Assembly: GCF_901709675.1 (NCBI RefSeq)
Contig: NC_051092.1
Span: 5,770,491 to 5,834,490 of the forward strand
From: Syngnathus acus
Taxonomy: Eukaryota; Chordata; Actinopteri; Syngnathiformes; Syngnathidae
Reading direction: 5' to 3'
Length of the DNA stretch: 64,000 bases
Each line of letters begins with the position of its first letter. The stretch's first letter is position 1. A model generated the notes under the pieces. It worked only from the letters and a program-made list of their open reading frames with translations. It was not told the DNA's origin and did no database searches. Shown one piece after another: positions 48,190 through 61,022 of the stretch. The position numbers and the translations under genes were made by a program.

Positions 48190-48770
48190 ATCAACTCACT
48201 CTTAACAAAGCGTCCTCCGTGTTTCACAGTGTTCTTATCTTGGTCTGCTCTCTGAACATGTTCATTGGCAGAAAAAAAAGGCCACTTTTGTCTGGTCTCT
48301 CTATGGGACATTCTCTCAGAAGATTTGTAGCTTGTCAACATGCAGTTTGGCAATTTTCGAATGATTTATTTTCAAAAGTGGTGCCCTCCTTGGTCATCTC
48401 CCAGAATGTTCACAATGGATGGTGTGGTACGCCACTAATGTACCTTGACCTTGGAGTAGCCTCTAAATTCTTTGTAGGTCATTCTGGGCTCCTTTACCTT
48501 TAATAGGGAGGTTGGCTACAGTCCCGTGGATCTCATATTTCAGAAAATTATAAGTATATAATAATATAATCATGACAAACTGTAGTCACATAAACATGGG
48601 TGCTTGGAGAGTGTCTTTGAGGTTTTATCTTTAATATGCTCGTCTATGATTTTCTTTCTGATCTCCCAAGATAACTCATTCAATAGCTTCCTCCATGGTC
48701 CATGTGTCCGATAATTCAGATTTGATATATTCTTTTCATTATTTCTGTGTCCAATGGGGTTTCTTTCATT
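48190..48770 (-). mobile_element. Dead Tc1-like transposon (transposase relic)
   Basis: On the minus strand, the 5' part reads ELSWEIRKKIIDEHIKDKTS, the Tc1 helix-turn-helix start. Further along come HVDKLQIF and ADQDKNTVKHGGRFVKSE, the region before the catalytic DDE residues. Stops and shifts interrupt it. It lies between cmip and gan. Confidence 0.75.
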
Positions 48771-49404
48771 ACATCTGGGTACCATGTTTTTTTTTTTTTT
48801 TTTTTTTTTTAAAGCTGATAGCTCTAGAATGAAAAAATCCAAATAAGGGTTAACATTTGGGGAAGTAACTCACCATCAGCCTGGTGGGAGCAAACAATTT
48901 GCATTTTAAAACCACTGAATTACATAAACTGACGTGCACGCATGTCACTTTGCATTTGAGCGATAACATGATATGGCAAACAATGATCCATAGATCCAAA
49001 GTCATCTGAAAAAAAAACTCAAAGAAAGGAGAGATTAGGAATGTTAATTATTTTGGTGCTTTAATTCCCTTGACATACAGTACATCAGGCTGTATCTTCC
49101 AAAACATATTCGTTCATACAAGCTAAACATTATAATGTTTTTGTCCACTTGTCTAAAATAACTCTGTTTAAAACCCTCACTATCAGATTAGACTTCTACT
49201 GTTGTGCTGCATAATTAAGTGCCAATGTGGAAGAACACAACAATAAATCACTGTAGTTACAGTAACTGTTAAAACACAGGTGAAATAGGCTACTGCCTAG
49301 TGTTCTCTATTCACCAGTCATAATTCTAACTCACGTCATGCCGTTTACAATATTAATAGAGGAAATGAATTATTAACAGAAGAAACCATCAATAATCAGG
49401 AGTG

Positions 49405-49785
49405 TATTAAAGCAGGCGTTTTCAACTAGTTTATTTCATATGACCACCATTATAACCAAGAAGCAACACGGGGACCACTGCTTTGGCGGAATATTATTTT
49501 ATTTTGCACCAAAGGAGGATAGACCTATACAGGCTATTTATTTGCATCTATTTGTCTACTTTGTGAATCTCAGCTCCATTTGACAATTTGGATGGGTAAA
49601 TGATTCACAGAATTAGCTGTAAAATAAATCAAGTCTAAATAATAAAGCCATTTTATAATCGTACGATTATTTTCCATTTCTAATCTTGCGGACCACCAGC
49701 ATGACACCTTGCTGTGTTGCGGCATCGTGACACGGAACAGGCAGGACAGGGGCCCTTGAGGACTGAGTTTGGATACCCCTGGGTT
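49405..49785. mobile_element. hAT-like non-autonomous element
   Basis: The right edge reads, on the minus strand, 'caggggtatccaaactcagt' followed by a 'cctcaagggcccctg' block, the usual edge of fish hAT MITEs. The left edge ('gcaggcgttttcaactagtt') is a weak inverted match. Confidence 0.5.
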
Positions 49786-49889
49786 AGTAACTTAAGAAAT
49801 CAAGAGTGCAAATGTAGCAGTAAACGGTGTACAAGCTATATTGAAAACAATACAGCAGTACCCACCCCCTCCTTAGTATACCATTGCTA

Positions 49890-50255
49890 ATGTAATATTC
49901 ATCCATCCATCCATCCATCCATTTTTGTGTATACTTGTGTGTGTGTGTGTATAAGATACAGCCTTTTTTCATCCTTCCATCCATTTTCTACACTACTTTT
50001 CATCAACTGGGTTGCCGTCAAATACGAATAACCGAATAACCACACTCACATTCATGCCAATGGACAATTGAGAGCATTCAATTAACCTTCCCTGAGCATG
50101 TTTTTGCACTGTAGGATGAAGCTAGTCGAATAAAAACCCACGGTGAGAATATGCAAACTCCACAAAGGAAGGTCTGAGAAACAATTCAAACACAGAACGT
50201 TTCAACTGTGAGGAAGACAAGGTACCAAATAGGCCACCGTGGTACCCAGAACAAA
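49890..50255. repeat. (CATC)n tract and 'gcaaactccaca' dispersed repeat
   Basis: Short CATC runs at about 49899-49922 and 49973 flank a degenerate copy of the family at 23330, with 'aatatgcaaactccacaaag' at 50148. It lies downstream of gan and may fall in its 3' UTR. Confidence 0.55.
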
Positions 50256-50259
50256 CTTT

Positions 50260-51027
50260 TTCTAATTATTCTTTGACATTATGCCTGTTGTGACTCAGAA
50301 ATTACATTAACGGTTTCCTTTTGCTCACAAGCCGTATTTCAAAATTTCCTAGCGGTGCCACTTCTCAACATTTTACGCAATAATGTAGACAAAAAGCAGT
50401 AAAGAAAACGAATGTTCAGACACAATCATTTGGCTTGTTTTTAAAAAGATGGTTCGTCACTTGTGCAAGACAAACTATATGTAAAACATTTGGTACTAAA
50501 TGAGAAATTCCAGCATACCGGCAAACTTGCTAAATGTGTTTGCAAGCTATTTTGTCTTTTCTCCAGTCTTACTTATGCCGATTTCCAAATGATTAACTCA
50601 ATGTTCCACTAGAACAGTAAAAAATAAAAACACATACACCATGTTGGATCATTTCCCCATAAGTATCCATAGCCTACTGCTTTTTTTTCCACTGTTACCC
50701 AAATCCCCCATCAAGCAGTAGACTAGAAGTAAAAAAATAAATAAAATAAAAACCATGACTAAATATATTTGGTTGAAAAACCAAGCATTTGATCTAATCA
50801 ATAAATCAAATCAGGCTATAAAAAGAAAACAATGGTTTTTGCAACCAAGTCACACAGCATGAACTGTATACTGCAAACAGTCTCCCTAGTAATAAGCATA
50901 GTTAGACACTTAGTAAATACTTCAGTGTTTTTGAATTCCCTAAACCCAGACATGTCATATGTGGGTATACATTACAAGTGTGCAAAATTGAAAGCGATAT
51001 GCACCAACTGCTTTGTTCTTCCTCAGT
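50260..51027 (-). other. Region after the gan stop codon, probable 3' UTR
   Basis: No coding similarity. It directly follows the gan stop codon in transcript sense. The poly(A) site is not determined. Confidence 0.45.
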
Positions 51028-54000
51028 TCAGACTCTGATTCGAAACATGCCTTGGTTCAACTGAAGGCGGAACAGACGGCAGTTGGCGATCCGAAGTGCG
51101 GCACAGGTTGTTTTGGAGAGGTCGCCGGCTAGCATGAGCTTGGTACGATGCCAGGTCCCCGTGCTGCGGCGAAACTCGCGGATGTAGTCGAAACTGGTAC
51201 CTGTGCGTCCACAACAGGTCAGATGATTCAAATCAATAGCTTGCATTCGCTCGTTCACCGTGGCTGCGCTTCACTGACCGGTGTCCAAGTCTCCAACGAC
51301 ATAGATGCTGCCTCCGATGGGAACTGCACCATAGACGAACGATGAGCTCGTCTGGACACATAGGCTTTGCTCATCTAGGAGCATCCACCTGCGCAAAACC
51401 ACATCATCACATTGGTTAAAAGCGAGTAAATCTTTTCTAGTAGTAGTCCCTTAGAGATAGGGTGAGAAGCTCGGTCATCCGGGAGGGACTCGGACTAGAG
51501 CCGCTGCTCCTCCACGTTGAGAGGACCCAGATGAGGTGGCTCGGGCACCTCATCAGGATGCCTCCTGGACGCCTCCCCGGGGAGGTGTTCCGGGCATGTC
51601 CCACTGGCAGGAGACCCCATGGACGACCCAGGACGCGCTGGAGAGACTATGTCTCTCAGCTGGCCTGGGAGAGCCTTGGGATCCCTGGGATGAGCTGGAC
51701 GAAGTGGCTGGGGAGAGGGAAGTCTGGGCGTCCCTCCTAAAGCTGCTGCCCCCACGACCCGACCCCGGATAAGCAGAAGAAGATGGAATTTTAATTCCAT
51801 CTGCTTGTTGCGCTCTGCTGCTCCCAGTAAAAAGAGGTATGTGTGCCTATATGATCTGTACGGTCCAAACACATATCGATCAATTCAAATGATTTTCAAA
51901 AACTACTTGTATCCCCTATTAAAGACAAGAACAAAAGAAATTGCCGGTACTGCAAGCTAACTTGAGTCAAAAGACACTTCACTTGAGTAGCTGTCCGCAT
52001 TATACAAACCTCCTCATTTCATCATGGTAGAATTCAGACTTGCAGGTCATCATATGACGTTGCTCTGGGTTGTCGTTCTCCTGACTTCTCACTCCACCAA
52101 ACACGTAGAGTTCCTTACCGACGCCACAGGCCACCGATCCAAACCTAACAAATAGAACAGATTTTTTTTTTAAATACATTACCCACCCATCCATCAGGGC
52201 ATGGGTATATCGCAAGTTAATTTGAAGTGTGGATTACCTTGCCAAGCAATACGAAGTGTACACCTTCAGGATTGACACGCCTCATTAACCCGGGGGACAT
52301 TATGCATAGCGAAACCACAGTGAATCATGGTTGCCCATGAATCTCCTGTTGCATTGTGGTCCAGTACACAATATTAAAACTTTTTAAACCCTCCTCAATA
52401 CTTTTACGCAACATAGACCTTGCCCATTCCCTTAATAACCATTCCTACACTGTGCATGTATTGTAACTTTAAAGTAAATAAGAGAAACAAATACGTGATA
52501 TTTTCACGTGTCCCATGTAACTGCCGAAGTCTGCATGCAGTTGTGTCTTTTGCCACTGGTCGGAGCCGTTGCAGCTCTAGCGATGGTTCAAGTTTTACAT
52601 GGTGCGCAAATTATATTTGTGTGAATTTGTTTTTATTTCTTGTTATTTGTGCATAGTTTGTAGCAGTGTACTGTGAATATTAAGTTGGGATATAAACCAA
52701 AAGTAAGTCTAACTTCGAGGGCACTTCCTGTTTCCGGGGAAGAAGCGGGAAGGTGACGTAATGCTACAGCGCAATAGTAAACTAGTACGCGTCATCGCAA
52801 AGTTGATAAGCTAAACAATTTAAGTAAAGTACCCAGTTGTTCACTTGTAGACCAAAGTGGTAAAAGGTTGAATCGCGAAGTGACGAGGGATCGTTGTAAT
52901 ACTACAGTTCCAGCTTGAAAATATGAATGTCTCTACTTCTTTAGATGTCAACGTGCTGAAAACATGTCTTGGAAAAAAAAATGTGAGTGACATCACTACC
53001 CCAGATGACTGTGTGAAGATTACGTCATCGCATAATGCATCACTTTTTAAGATGAAATCATTTTCCTTTTTTCATCTTCCAAAATGAAGAGTTGTTAATT
53101 GTGTGTGCGCATGTTAGTTAGTGTTAGTGTATCCTTTCAACATGAAAAACGCTTGAAATAACTCTTAAGATGAGCTGACGCAAAACCAGATCATTACCTT
53201 CTTTCCATGAGCGGACAGAGTCCTGTCCACTGCTGGGTTTTGGGGTCAAAGCATTCAACGGAGTCGAAAAGTTTCCCATAGGAACCGCCACCCATGGCAT
53301 AGATCTTCTTGTTCATAGTGGCATAGCAACCCACCTGGGGGGGGGATAAGATTTAGTGTATCCATAAGATGCATTATTTGGGCACAGACAGTCCGATTCC
53401 TGGTGCCATATCAGAGCAATGAAAAGCCCGTAGCTCACTGAGCAGCAAAGGTTACCGAAGGTTTGTGCACGGCCCGAATGTTTCATTTTCGTCAGGCTTT
53501 GTTCAAGATCGCCAATGGTCGCAAAGACGTTAGCCAGACATGGGTGAACAGTTTTTCTTCTCGCAAAGAAATTTTGAACATGTTCAAGAAAAACATTTTG
53601 CAACCATTTGAAACTGTTTGCAACTGCTTAGGAACCCTGACAAAAGATCCCACTTGTGTTTAGGCAAGAGGCCGGGACTGGGACCCTGGACTGGTTGCCC
53701 AATCAAACAACCCATTACATTAACATTATCACCTAACTTAAGATGCATGTTCTTGGAATGAGGGAGAACGGTGGAGTATCAGGAGGAACCCCCCCCGCCC
53801 AAGAATAGGGAGAACATGCAAACTCCACACTAAAAGGCTTGAGCTGAGTTTCAAACCCGGAAACTCTTGACTATGAGGGTTGCCTCATGGTGTTTATCAT
53901 TGCTCCATGCTGTCCTGAATTAGAGTCTATTATTATTAAGTTGCATTTTATTCATACACTAACTGGAAGGTGCTCAAATAAAGTTCGTCCTTACCAGCTC

Positions 54001-57000
54001 AATAACATTTACCCGGCTATTCACACGTTCTACTTTGTTGCAAGGTGCGTTACCTTGCGGATCATGGTCATACTGGTCTGCATCTTCCAGGTATTGACGT
54101 GAGGGTCAAACACTTCCACAGTAGTCAGTTCACATTCGTCATTCTCCCCACCAAGAATATAAATTAGACCATCCAGCTCCACCATGCCGAAGTTCTGACG
54201 AGTCTGCATAAATCAGCATCATGACATTATTTAATGTTTTATTTGTGGAATATCAATGAAACAGCACACTGTGTTTGCACTGTGCAAAGGCAAATTTCAC
54301 ATTACAAAGAAACATTTGGGGTTGACTTTCCCTTTAAACTTCCAAGGCATGCCTTGTCCATTCATTGAAAACTATAGTTAAATAAAATCGAGCAAATGTA
54401 CTCGTGCTCGTGAATTTTTTCGTTTGTTTATTTGACAGGGAGAGTGTACATCCATGAACATTTCTGTAGATGGACCAGAATTAGCCAAGGGGCTATTTTT
54501 CATCTGTCGTCCCTGAGGCAAATTGTGTGAAGTCTTGTGCCCAAGAACACGACACATGGCTCAGAGAGAGCTGTGTTTGATCCGCCGACCCTCCGGTTTC
54601 TGAACCACCCGCCCTACTGCCTAAGCCACGGCAGCCGCAATGAGGCAAGCTATCATATATTTAGAACAAAACATTAGCTCCAAGCGACTGATAGTTTTTT
54701 TTGCATCTTATGTTCTTGTCACCATTAAAAACTGTGGTCCTGGATGCATCAACCCGAGCAGGAATTGTCAGAGGTGGCGCTGAACACTCTAGCAGGTGTT
54801 TATATGTCTGTCCAGTGACAGATCTCGTCACCAACAGCATCAAGCAAGCAAGCAAGCTGTAGTCACAACATTTTACAGGTGTGTAATTGAGATAGAAGTG
54901 AAGGGCGAGTTCAATGTACGCTCTTCACCCTCTGATCCCTGGCAAGTGGTGACAGTCATAAAAACCTCAAGCCTCAAAATGTCACCATGCCAACTAATGG
55001 CGTGGCAGTTGTAATTCCATCAGATAGTATGGTCTATAAACAAAAGATAAAATACCGACTGAGCCTGGCGATGAAACAGTTTATCGATAAAACCTGATAT
55101 TTCACTGATATATTTTTTCTCGCTCTCATTCTCCGAACCGCGTATTCGAAAATGTTTTCTTTTTTTTTTCTGTTTCTTTTTTATCGGAATTATACCGAAA
55201 ACCTTGAATGTTCACATAAAATGCCCGTACTATTTTATGTCTGAGTGAAAAGAAGCGAGGCGAGCAATTTGAAGAAATGCAGGAATTGGTCAGTATACCT
55301 GTAACATTGGGGGGATGGGGCTCCATGTATTGGAGTCTGCGTCATACTTCTCACCAGTGTCCAAGACGATGTTGTTCTCGTCTGTCCCACCCACCACAAA
55401 TAGAAATCCCTCTGAAACACAGGAAAGAAAACATTTATAGAAGTTACGAACAATGAATTCTTTTTTCGCTTCAATAAAACCTTTGAAATGTCCATTAACA
55501 TACATTTTTAAACTCTGTTTTAAATTAGTTAGATGTACTGCCAAAAGCATATCTGAGCTGTTACTGTATTTGTTTACAGAATAGTTATGACTAGTGACTA
55601 TGGTTCTTTGTGGGAACAAAGTATGCCTCTGGTCTGGGAAAAAAAAAAGAAGGAAAATAGTAAAACATTTTGGGTCCCGATCCACCAGTTGAGAATCACA
55701 GGTTCAGACTATACTCATTTGACACATTATCGTAAAACCTAATGGGTATGACCTGTCACATACCAGCAGCGACCACCTCATGACCCACACGGGCAATGCT
55801 CATAGGCTGCAGCTCAATCCAGGCTTGTCGGTTGGTGTCATAGAGTGGACACATGCAGCGGGTCACAGCCGTGGGTTTTCTGGTCCTGTACGGAAAACAA
55901 ACAGATTTGCACTGATCTACAGTAACTTCTACTTTTACAAACAATTTTTAACACTAAGAGTACTAAGCTAAGCTCTGAGGTTTGCAGATTTGGGTAACAT
56001 GGTTCAGCCCAAAGTTAAACGCAATCACACACCCAAATGTAATGAGCTGATTTTTTTTTTTAAATAACGCTAACATGATTGAACTCTTATAAAGATTTTT
56101 TAAAATAATTTGAAAAATGTAATTTTCTTTTATTTTTAATCTTTTTGATTTTAATTAATTTTTAATGAAATTAATTATGACATTAATTAACATGAATTAA
56201 CATTTTTAAATGTCTTTACGTCTTTGTTTTTAAACCCTTTTAAATGTACTTTTAATCATATAAACTAAAGCACAATGAGTTACCTTGTGTATCAAATGCA
56301 CTGTATAAATAAAGCTGCCCTGCCTAAGCGAGTACAGGTACAAATTTTGTCCAGGTGATTTTTTTTTTATTTAATCCAAGGAGCTACGTATTAAAATCCA
56401 AAATAAACACAACAAACAATGAATAGGCTGTCCGAGATGATGTCATGTCTAAACAATTTCAATCCTTGTTTATTGTTAACAACAGCCCAGTGCAGTGCTG
56501 CAAGTGCAGGTGGGCTGGAAGGCGACAGATATAAACATATTCTTTCAAATATTTGACAGAGGGTTATATATTTTGCCCTACGTAAAGAGCAATTCAATTA
56601 ATAGTAATGATGAAAATAACAAATACAAAACAGTGATACAGTGTTTGGCCACTGTGTGTCATTTACAAACATACATATTTACCAAAGAGAAGAAAAAAAA
56701 AACACCTTATTTTAGCACAATAGTTGATCAGATTACATTTTATGATTACTACGCAGTTATGATTGAATATATTATACCATAATATATATATTATAATATC
56801 ATACCTTCGATCCTCTCCGCCGACGACAACAATACACTCAGAGTAACCTCGAGGCTTGAAAGCAGCAAGAAGAGCTTCGCCCTGCAACTGACTCTCTCCT
56901 AGAACTGGCTGGCAGTGCTCTCTAATCACCTCTCTCATCAGAGGCTCTCCCATGGCCTAAAAGGATATGATGACACATGCACACAAATGACAATCTGGCC

Positions 57001-59023
57001 TGTCAAGAAATATCTGTACGGCAAGGAAACCTATAATAAACTGAATCGTCAGAGTGAACATAGACTGTGGGGTGTTTCAGTACCTGTTCTCTGAGGTAGC
57101 TTGCATCCAAGCCTTGCAACCACACGGCAGACATCACTTCTTTCATGTGGACCTGCAATTACACAAAATTGAAATGTATATACGTATATATTAGGACGTC
57201 ACTTGAAATGTGCATTCAATTTAAACAGCAATGAGACTAAAGATGCATGGCACAGAAAAAGAACACATGGAATCTATTATTGTCACATCTGGATTATTCC
57301 AAAAGTGGGAAATATTGCAAGTTTGACATCATCCAAATACACATATCTGCCTAAATGATAAATATCAACACATTTTGAAAAAAGTGAAAACAGTACATTT
57401 CTTGTATGTTTCCTGTACATTATTTTTTAAACTTCAAATAAAGCACAGTACAGTTCACTTGTATTTAACTTCTGTATTTATATAACTGCGTTTTTTCAGG
57501 ACTAAACCCTCAAACTCTGTATTTATTTATTTACTTCTTTCCTCCTGTGTTTCATTTTTGGGCCATGACAGTGGCATATGGAGAGCTATTATTATTAGTT
57601 TTTTTTTAGATGGGCCTTGGTTTTTAAAAGTTTGAGAACTCCTGCTCTAAACTATGCTACATTAGAGAGGTGTTGTTAGAGAGGAAAATAGCAGTGGAGA
57701 ATAGTGTGGGTTACCTCATTTCAAATAGGATAATTAGTTAATCTTTACTGTTTGGAGTTTGCAAATTCTCCCTGTGCTTGCGTGGTTTTTCTATGGTGTA
57801 CTCCGATTTCCAAAAACATTCACGTAAGGTTAACTGACAACTCTAAATTGTCCATAAATGGGAAATGTCGGATTGTTTTTCCATACTGTTTGGACCGCGC
57901 CAATATGTCAGATGGGACACACTCTAGCTCACCCACAAACAGAATGCTGGCTAGGACGGTATAGAAAACAATTTGGGAGTTTGTGCAAGTGAGTCCCATG
58001 AATATGAACAAAGCCATATTGGATAAGTCATTGCATGTGCATGTGAATCGATCCTTGGTAGAAACGGGTGACCTGTAATAACTAGAAAAGAAATGGTGAG
58101 CCACATCCGATATCACCGAGCACATACCCTGCGAGCGTCTGGATCGTGGACTAACCATCGCACCACGGCCTCCAGAACATGCTTTTCATTACCGACGTTA
58201 AGCTTCTCCTCAGACAGCACCTCACAAAGTCGGTTGTGAGGCAACTCCCTGAACTCCTCTGTGAGCGCCACATCGCGGAAATGCGTGTGCAAGTACTCGG
58301 TGGCAGCGTAGTGGACGTGGTGCAGGCAATAATGGAGGGAGAAAAGACGGATGCCGATACAGTTCTCTGCTGTGATGCAACTTTCGAGGAACTGGCAGCA
58401 CAGCAACTTCAGCTCAGTCATGAGGAGCAGGTCAGATGCTTGCACCATGTCCTGGATGGTCCCTTCGCTCAAAGTGATCTGTGGAAGAGGTCAAGTAAAT
58501 GTTAAAGCACAGACAGGAACGTAAACAATGACCAGGGCGAGGTAGTACCAAGTGAAACAAAAGGAACCAGAAATCTAAGCTGCTTCTGAAAACATTTGCA
58601 CTCACTTCACCACTGAAGATGTAGTCCAGAATCTGTTTCATGATGAGCATGGAGACCCCCTGTAGCTCAATCCTGTACACTGAGCCATCTTCTTTTGGAG
58701 GATTGTAGTTCAGTTTGGTCCTACAATAGAATCATTAACATGAGCAACGCTATACTTTATACACATAGGTTGTTACCATCAGACCTACTTAATCGTGAAA
58801 TAAAGCTAAAATATATATACTTATATATGTTGCTTTACCGGATATAAGGGCTGGCTGCAGCCAGGATGTTTTTCTGGATAGGAAGCTCCTCACCGTCTAC
58901 CACCAGCAGTGCATCATGGAAGCTTTGCTCTTGCCAGAAGGTACGAAGAACTCTGAGGAGGTTCAGGGAATGTTGAGGGTCAAATACCCTTGAACCAGGA
59001 TCACTTGACGCTGAATCTGGCAT
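51028..59023 (-). CDS. gan: Gigaxonin (BTB-BACK-kelch), complete (12 coding exons)
   Basis: Gigaxonin is the substrate adaptor of a CUL3 E3 ubiquitin ligase that clears intermediate-filament proteins. Human loss causes giant axonal neuropathy. Exons: 59023-58839, 58720-58606, 58478-58128, 57152-57084, 56956-56805, 55885-55764, 55411-55299, 54203-54054, 53334-53198, 52144-52010, 51388-51279, 51200-51028. Phases agree throughout, giving 603 aa (human 597). The BTB domain has QKNILAAASPYIRTKLNYNP, the BACK domain ENCIGIRLFSLHYCLHHVHY, and the kelch repeats include MVELDGLIYILGGENDE, YAMGGGSYGKLFDSVECFD and SSSFVYGAVPIGGSIYVVGD. It ends CRLFRLQLNQGMFRIRV. The start at 59023 fits the family (DPQHSLNLLR soon after). 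The frame is open a little upstream, but an acceptor-like ACAATAG suggests a 5' UTR exon edge near 59094. Confidence 0.97.
51450..51780 (+). mobile_element. LINE 3' end (RTE/Rex-like) in gan intron
   Basis: The plus strand reads GLGLEPLLLHVERTQMRWLG then HLIRMPPGRLPGEVFRACPT and GRPRTRWRDYVSQLAWE. This is the very common C-terminal tail of a fish non-LTR retrotransposon. It is 5'-truncated, still open, and antisense to gan. Confidence 0.85.
52200..53190. other. gan intron without recognised gene
   Basis: Contains a transposon end of the '37505' type around 52860-52905 and possibly 52260-52330. Nothing else was recognised. Confidence 0.4.
53755..53890. repeat. Dispersed fish repeat ('gggagaacatgcaaactcca' family)
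   Basis: Includes a C-run and 'gggagaacatgcaaactcca', then 'gagtttcaaacccggaaact'. It lies in a gan intron. Confidence 0.65.
54240..54345. mobile_element. Partial third copy of the GGTTGACTTYCC MITE
   Basis: Starts 'tatttgtggaatatcaatga' and ends 'tggggttgactttcccttta', matching one half of the 14042 element. It lies in a gan intron. Confidence 0.6.
54435..54645. repeat. Possible SINE-like dispersed repeat
   Basis: Contains 'accagaattagccaagggg', 'tttttcatctgtcgtccct' and 'gtttgatccgccgaccctc'. This combination is characteristic of a common fish interspersed repeat. Confidence 0.5.
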
Positions 59024-59239
59024 TTCTGGACTCGGAGACGTCTGGTTGTACTCTCTCGAATTCTGTTTACTAATGACAGTTTGCAGATCAACTATTGTGA
59101 GAAATAGCTCAATGACGAGTAAACAAAAACAAGTTGGAAATGATAACATAACAAACACATTGCCTCAAAATGAATCTGTTATAAAATGGGATATATTATG
59201 CCCAGCCATCAAGTGTGAAATCTGCCTAATTTTGGAAAT

Positions 59240-60840
59240 GTTTATGTGAGCAAATTGTCCTGTAAGTCTTCCCCACCTTTTTAAGTGGCTCACATAGAGA
59301 CACTTTCAAGTAGTGGCTAAAATACTAAAGCATCATTACGTTATATATGTTATATTTTTTATAAATGTTATATTTGTCTTAACAAAAAGAACTACCCTAT
59401 ATAGTATACGAAGACATTGTGAATCTTAACCAAATAACAGATTAGACATGATTGGTGTACAAAAGTATGTCATGGACATTTTATTAAGACACATGGGAAC
59501 GATATTAAAATGTGTACGGGGGAGAAAAGTAGCTCTCCTTAAAATAACACGAATGACGTCCAGCCAGGCAAAAAGATAAAACAGACCTTCTTGAACGACA
59601 CGGGAGTCGCTTACAAAAACAATGACAACACTCCACAGGGATGCGGAGTAAGCAGTGATACGCATCTGTCTTGTGTAGGAAAAGCAACATGACTGACAAA
59701 AATGGGTTTACTATACAGTTATTACTTAATACTGTACAACAAATACTGTCAGTAGTGGATACTCAAGATTACGAGTCGGTAGAATGTCAACTAGAAGAAA
59801 GAATGTCATGACTTTCGTCAACAGGGGGCTTCACAAACTACAATGAATTTCATTTCCATTTGCTGTTCAAAGATTCAGCTGGCAATAGGCTTATTTTGTT
59901 GTACTGGTTTCCCAAAAAATGAAACATTGTTAGCAATCTATAATTCACACGAGAGGTCAATAATGATGTGATTAAATTGAATTTATTCCACTCGCTAGGA
60001 ACTGTGTGTTGGCAGATGTCCGAAACTTGCTCGGTCATTTTTTAACGAATTAAAATTCAAGTGTAAAATAGATATGCCCTACCTTGAGATAGAAACGTGC
60101 GTCACTTTTACCAATGGGTGCAGTCTGTCCTGTAACCGAACAACATTTTAGTCCGCACACTTGACTTCACACCGTTTTGAGAAAACCCGACATGGCTTGT
60201 GCTGCATTCGAAGCCCCAGGAAAATGGATTATCCTATTTGTATACAAAATACAATACCGCGAGTGGATTTGATTTGAAAATGAAAATATTTATTTCATAC
60301 ATCTACTATTGTTATCCTTGCAAACGACTGCTGAACGCTCTAAAACAAGTCGGTCTTTGTAATTTGAAAACATTGTTATACACGGAGTTTTGCTGTACCT
60401 GAACACACCATTGGCGTGGCGGAAATACGTGGCTGAGTAACGTTCAAATACGCTAGTTTAACTTTTCGTTTGTCGTTTGTCTTCTAAGTCAGCGCTTTAG
60501 ACACACATAAAATGATTGCAGTCGTCAAATACTGTTTTTTTTTAATATCCGCTTTAAAAGGTGAGACGGTTGCAGAAAGCTGTATACCAGGTTATAATTT
60601 GAAACGGGGGGGGGGGGGGGGGGGGTCATGGACAAAGATGAATGGAGCCTTATTGTTTGCGTCATAGGAACGTTACAATTCTGTTGATGTACGCTTACTA
60701 TCTGCCAAACCTGCACCATCACGGGGAATTAAAAAGTGAACAAAACTAATGCAATCTAAAGTATATCTATCTTATTCCCAGATTCTGCCAGAGAACGAAT
60801 ACGGGATGAACTTCCGGTAAGAGTTTAGGCGCATGTTGCG
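59240..60840. other. Head-to-head spacer between gan and acd
   Basis: A plausible minus-strand donor (CTCAAG|GTAGGG) near 60083 could end a noncoding first exon of gan. An ETS-type motif ACTTCCGG is at 60810-60817. A poly(G) run of about 20 bases lies at 60606-60626. No recognised protein-coding similarity. Confidence 0.45.
60606..60626. repeat. Poly(G) run
   Basis: About twenty consecutive G residues with one strand bias. It could form a G-quadruplex between the gan and acd starts. Confidence 0.85.
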
Positions 60841-60874
60841 CTGCTGATCGTTGCGCTACAAGCCGACGAGGAAA

Positions 60875-61022
60875 ATGTCAATATCTATCTACCCGGGAAC
60901 GAGGAACGAATTAGTCTTCGAGTCGTTTGAAAAGACCACCTCGACGTCGTACATGTCCTGCTTTTCATTTCACGAGCAAAGCACGATTCTCCGCATTTTA
61001 ATGCATATTGTTTCCCTGCAAG
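60875..61022 (+). other. Unrecognised open frame in the acd leader region
   Basis: An ATG at 60875 opens 49 codons up to a possible donor (CTGCAAG|GTTTGT) and closes at 61048 if unspliced. Spliced to the acceptor at 61579, it would stop after 12 more codons, before the acd start. It therefore looks like a leader exon or upstream ORF and not part of the acd protein. The peptide (containing NELVFESFEKTTSTSYMSCF) matches nothing I know. Confidence 0.35.

Noticed and set aside
51462-51872. Open frames on both strands at 51462-51872 as a new gene
   Set aside because: The plus-strand peptide is the common LINE C-terminal tail. The opposite frame is its shadow.
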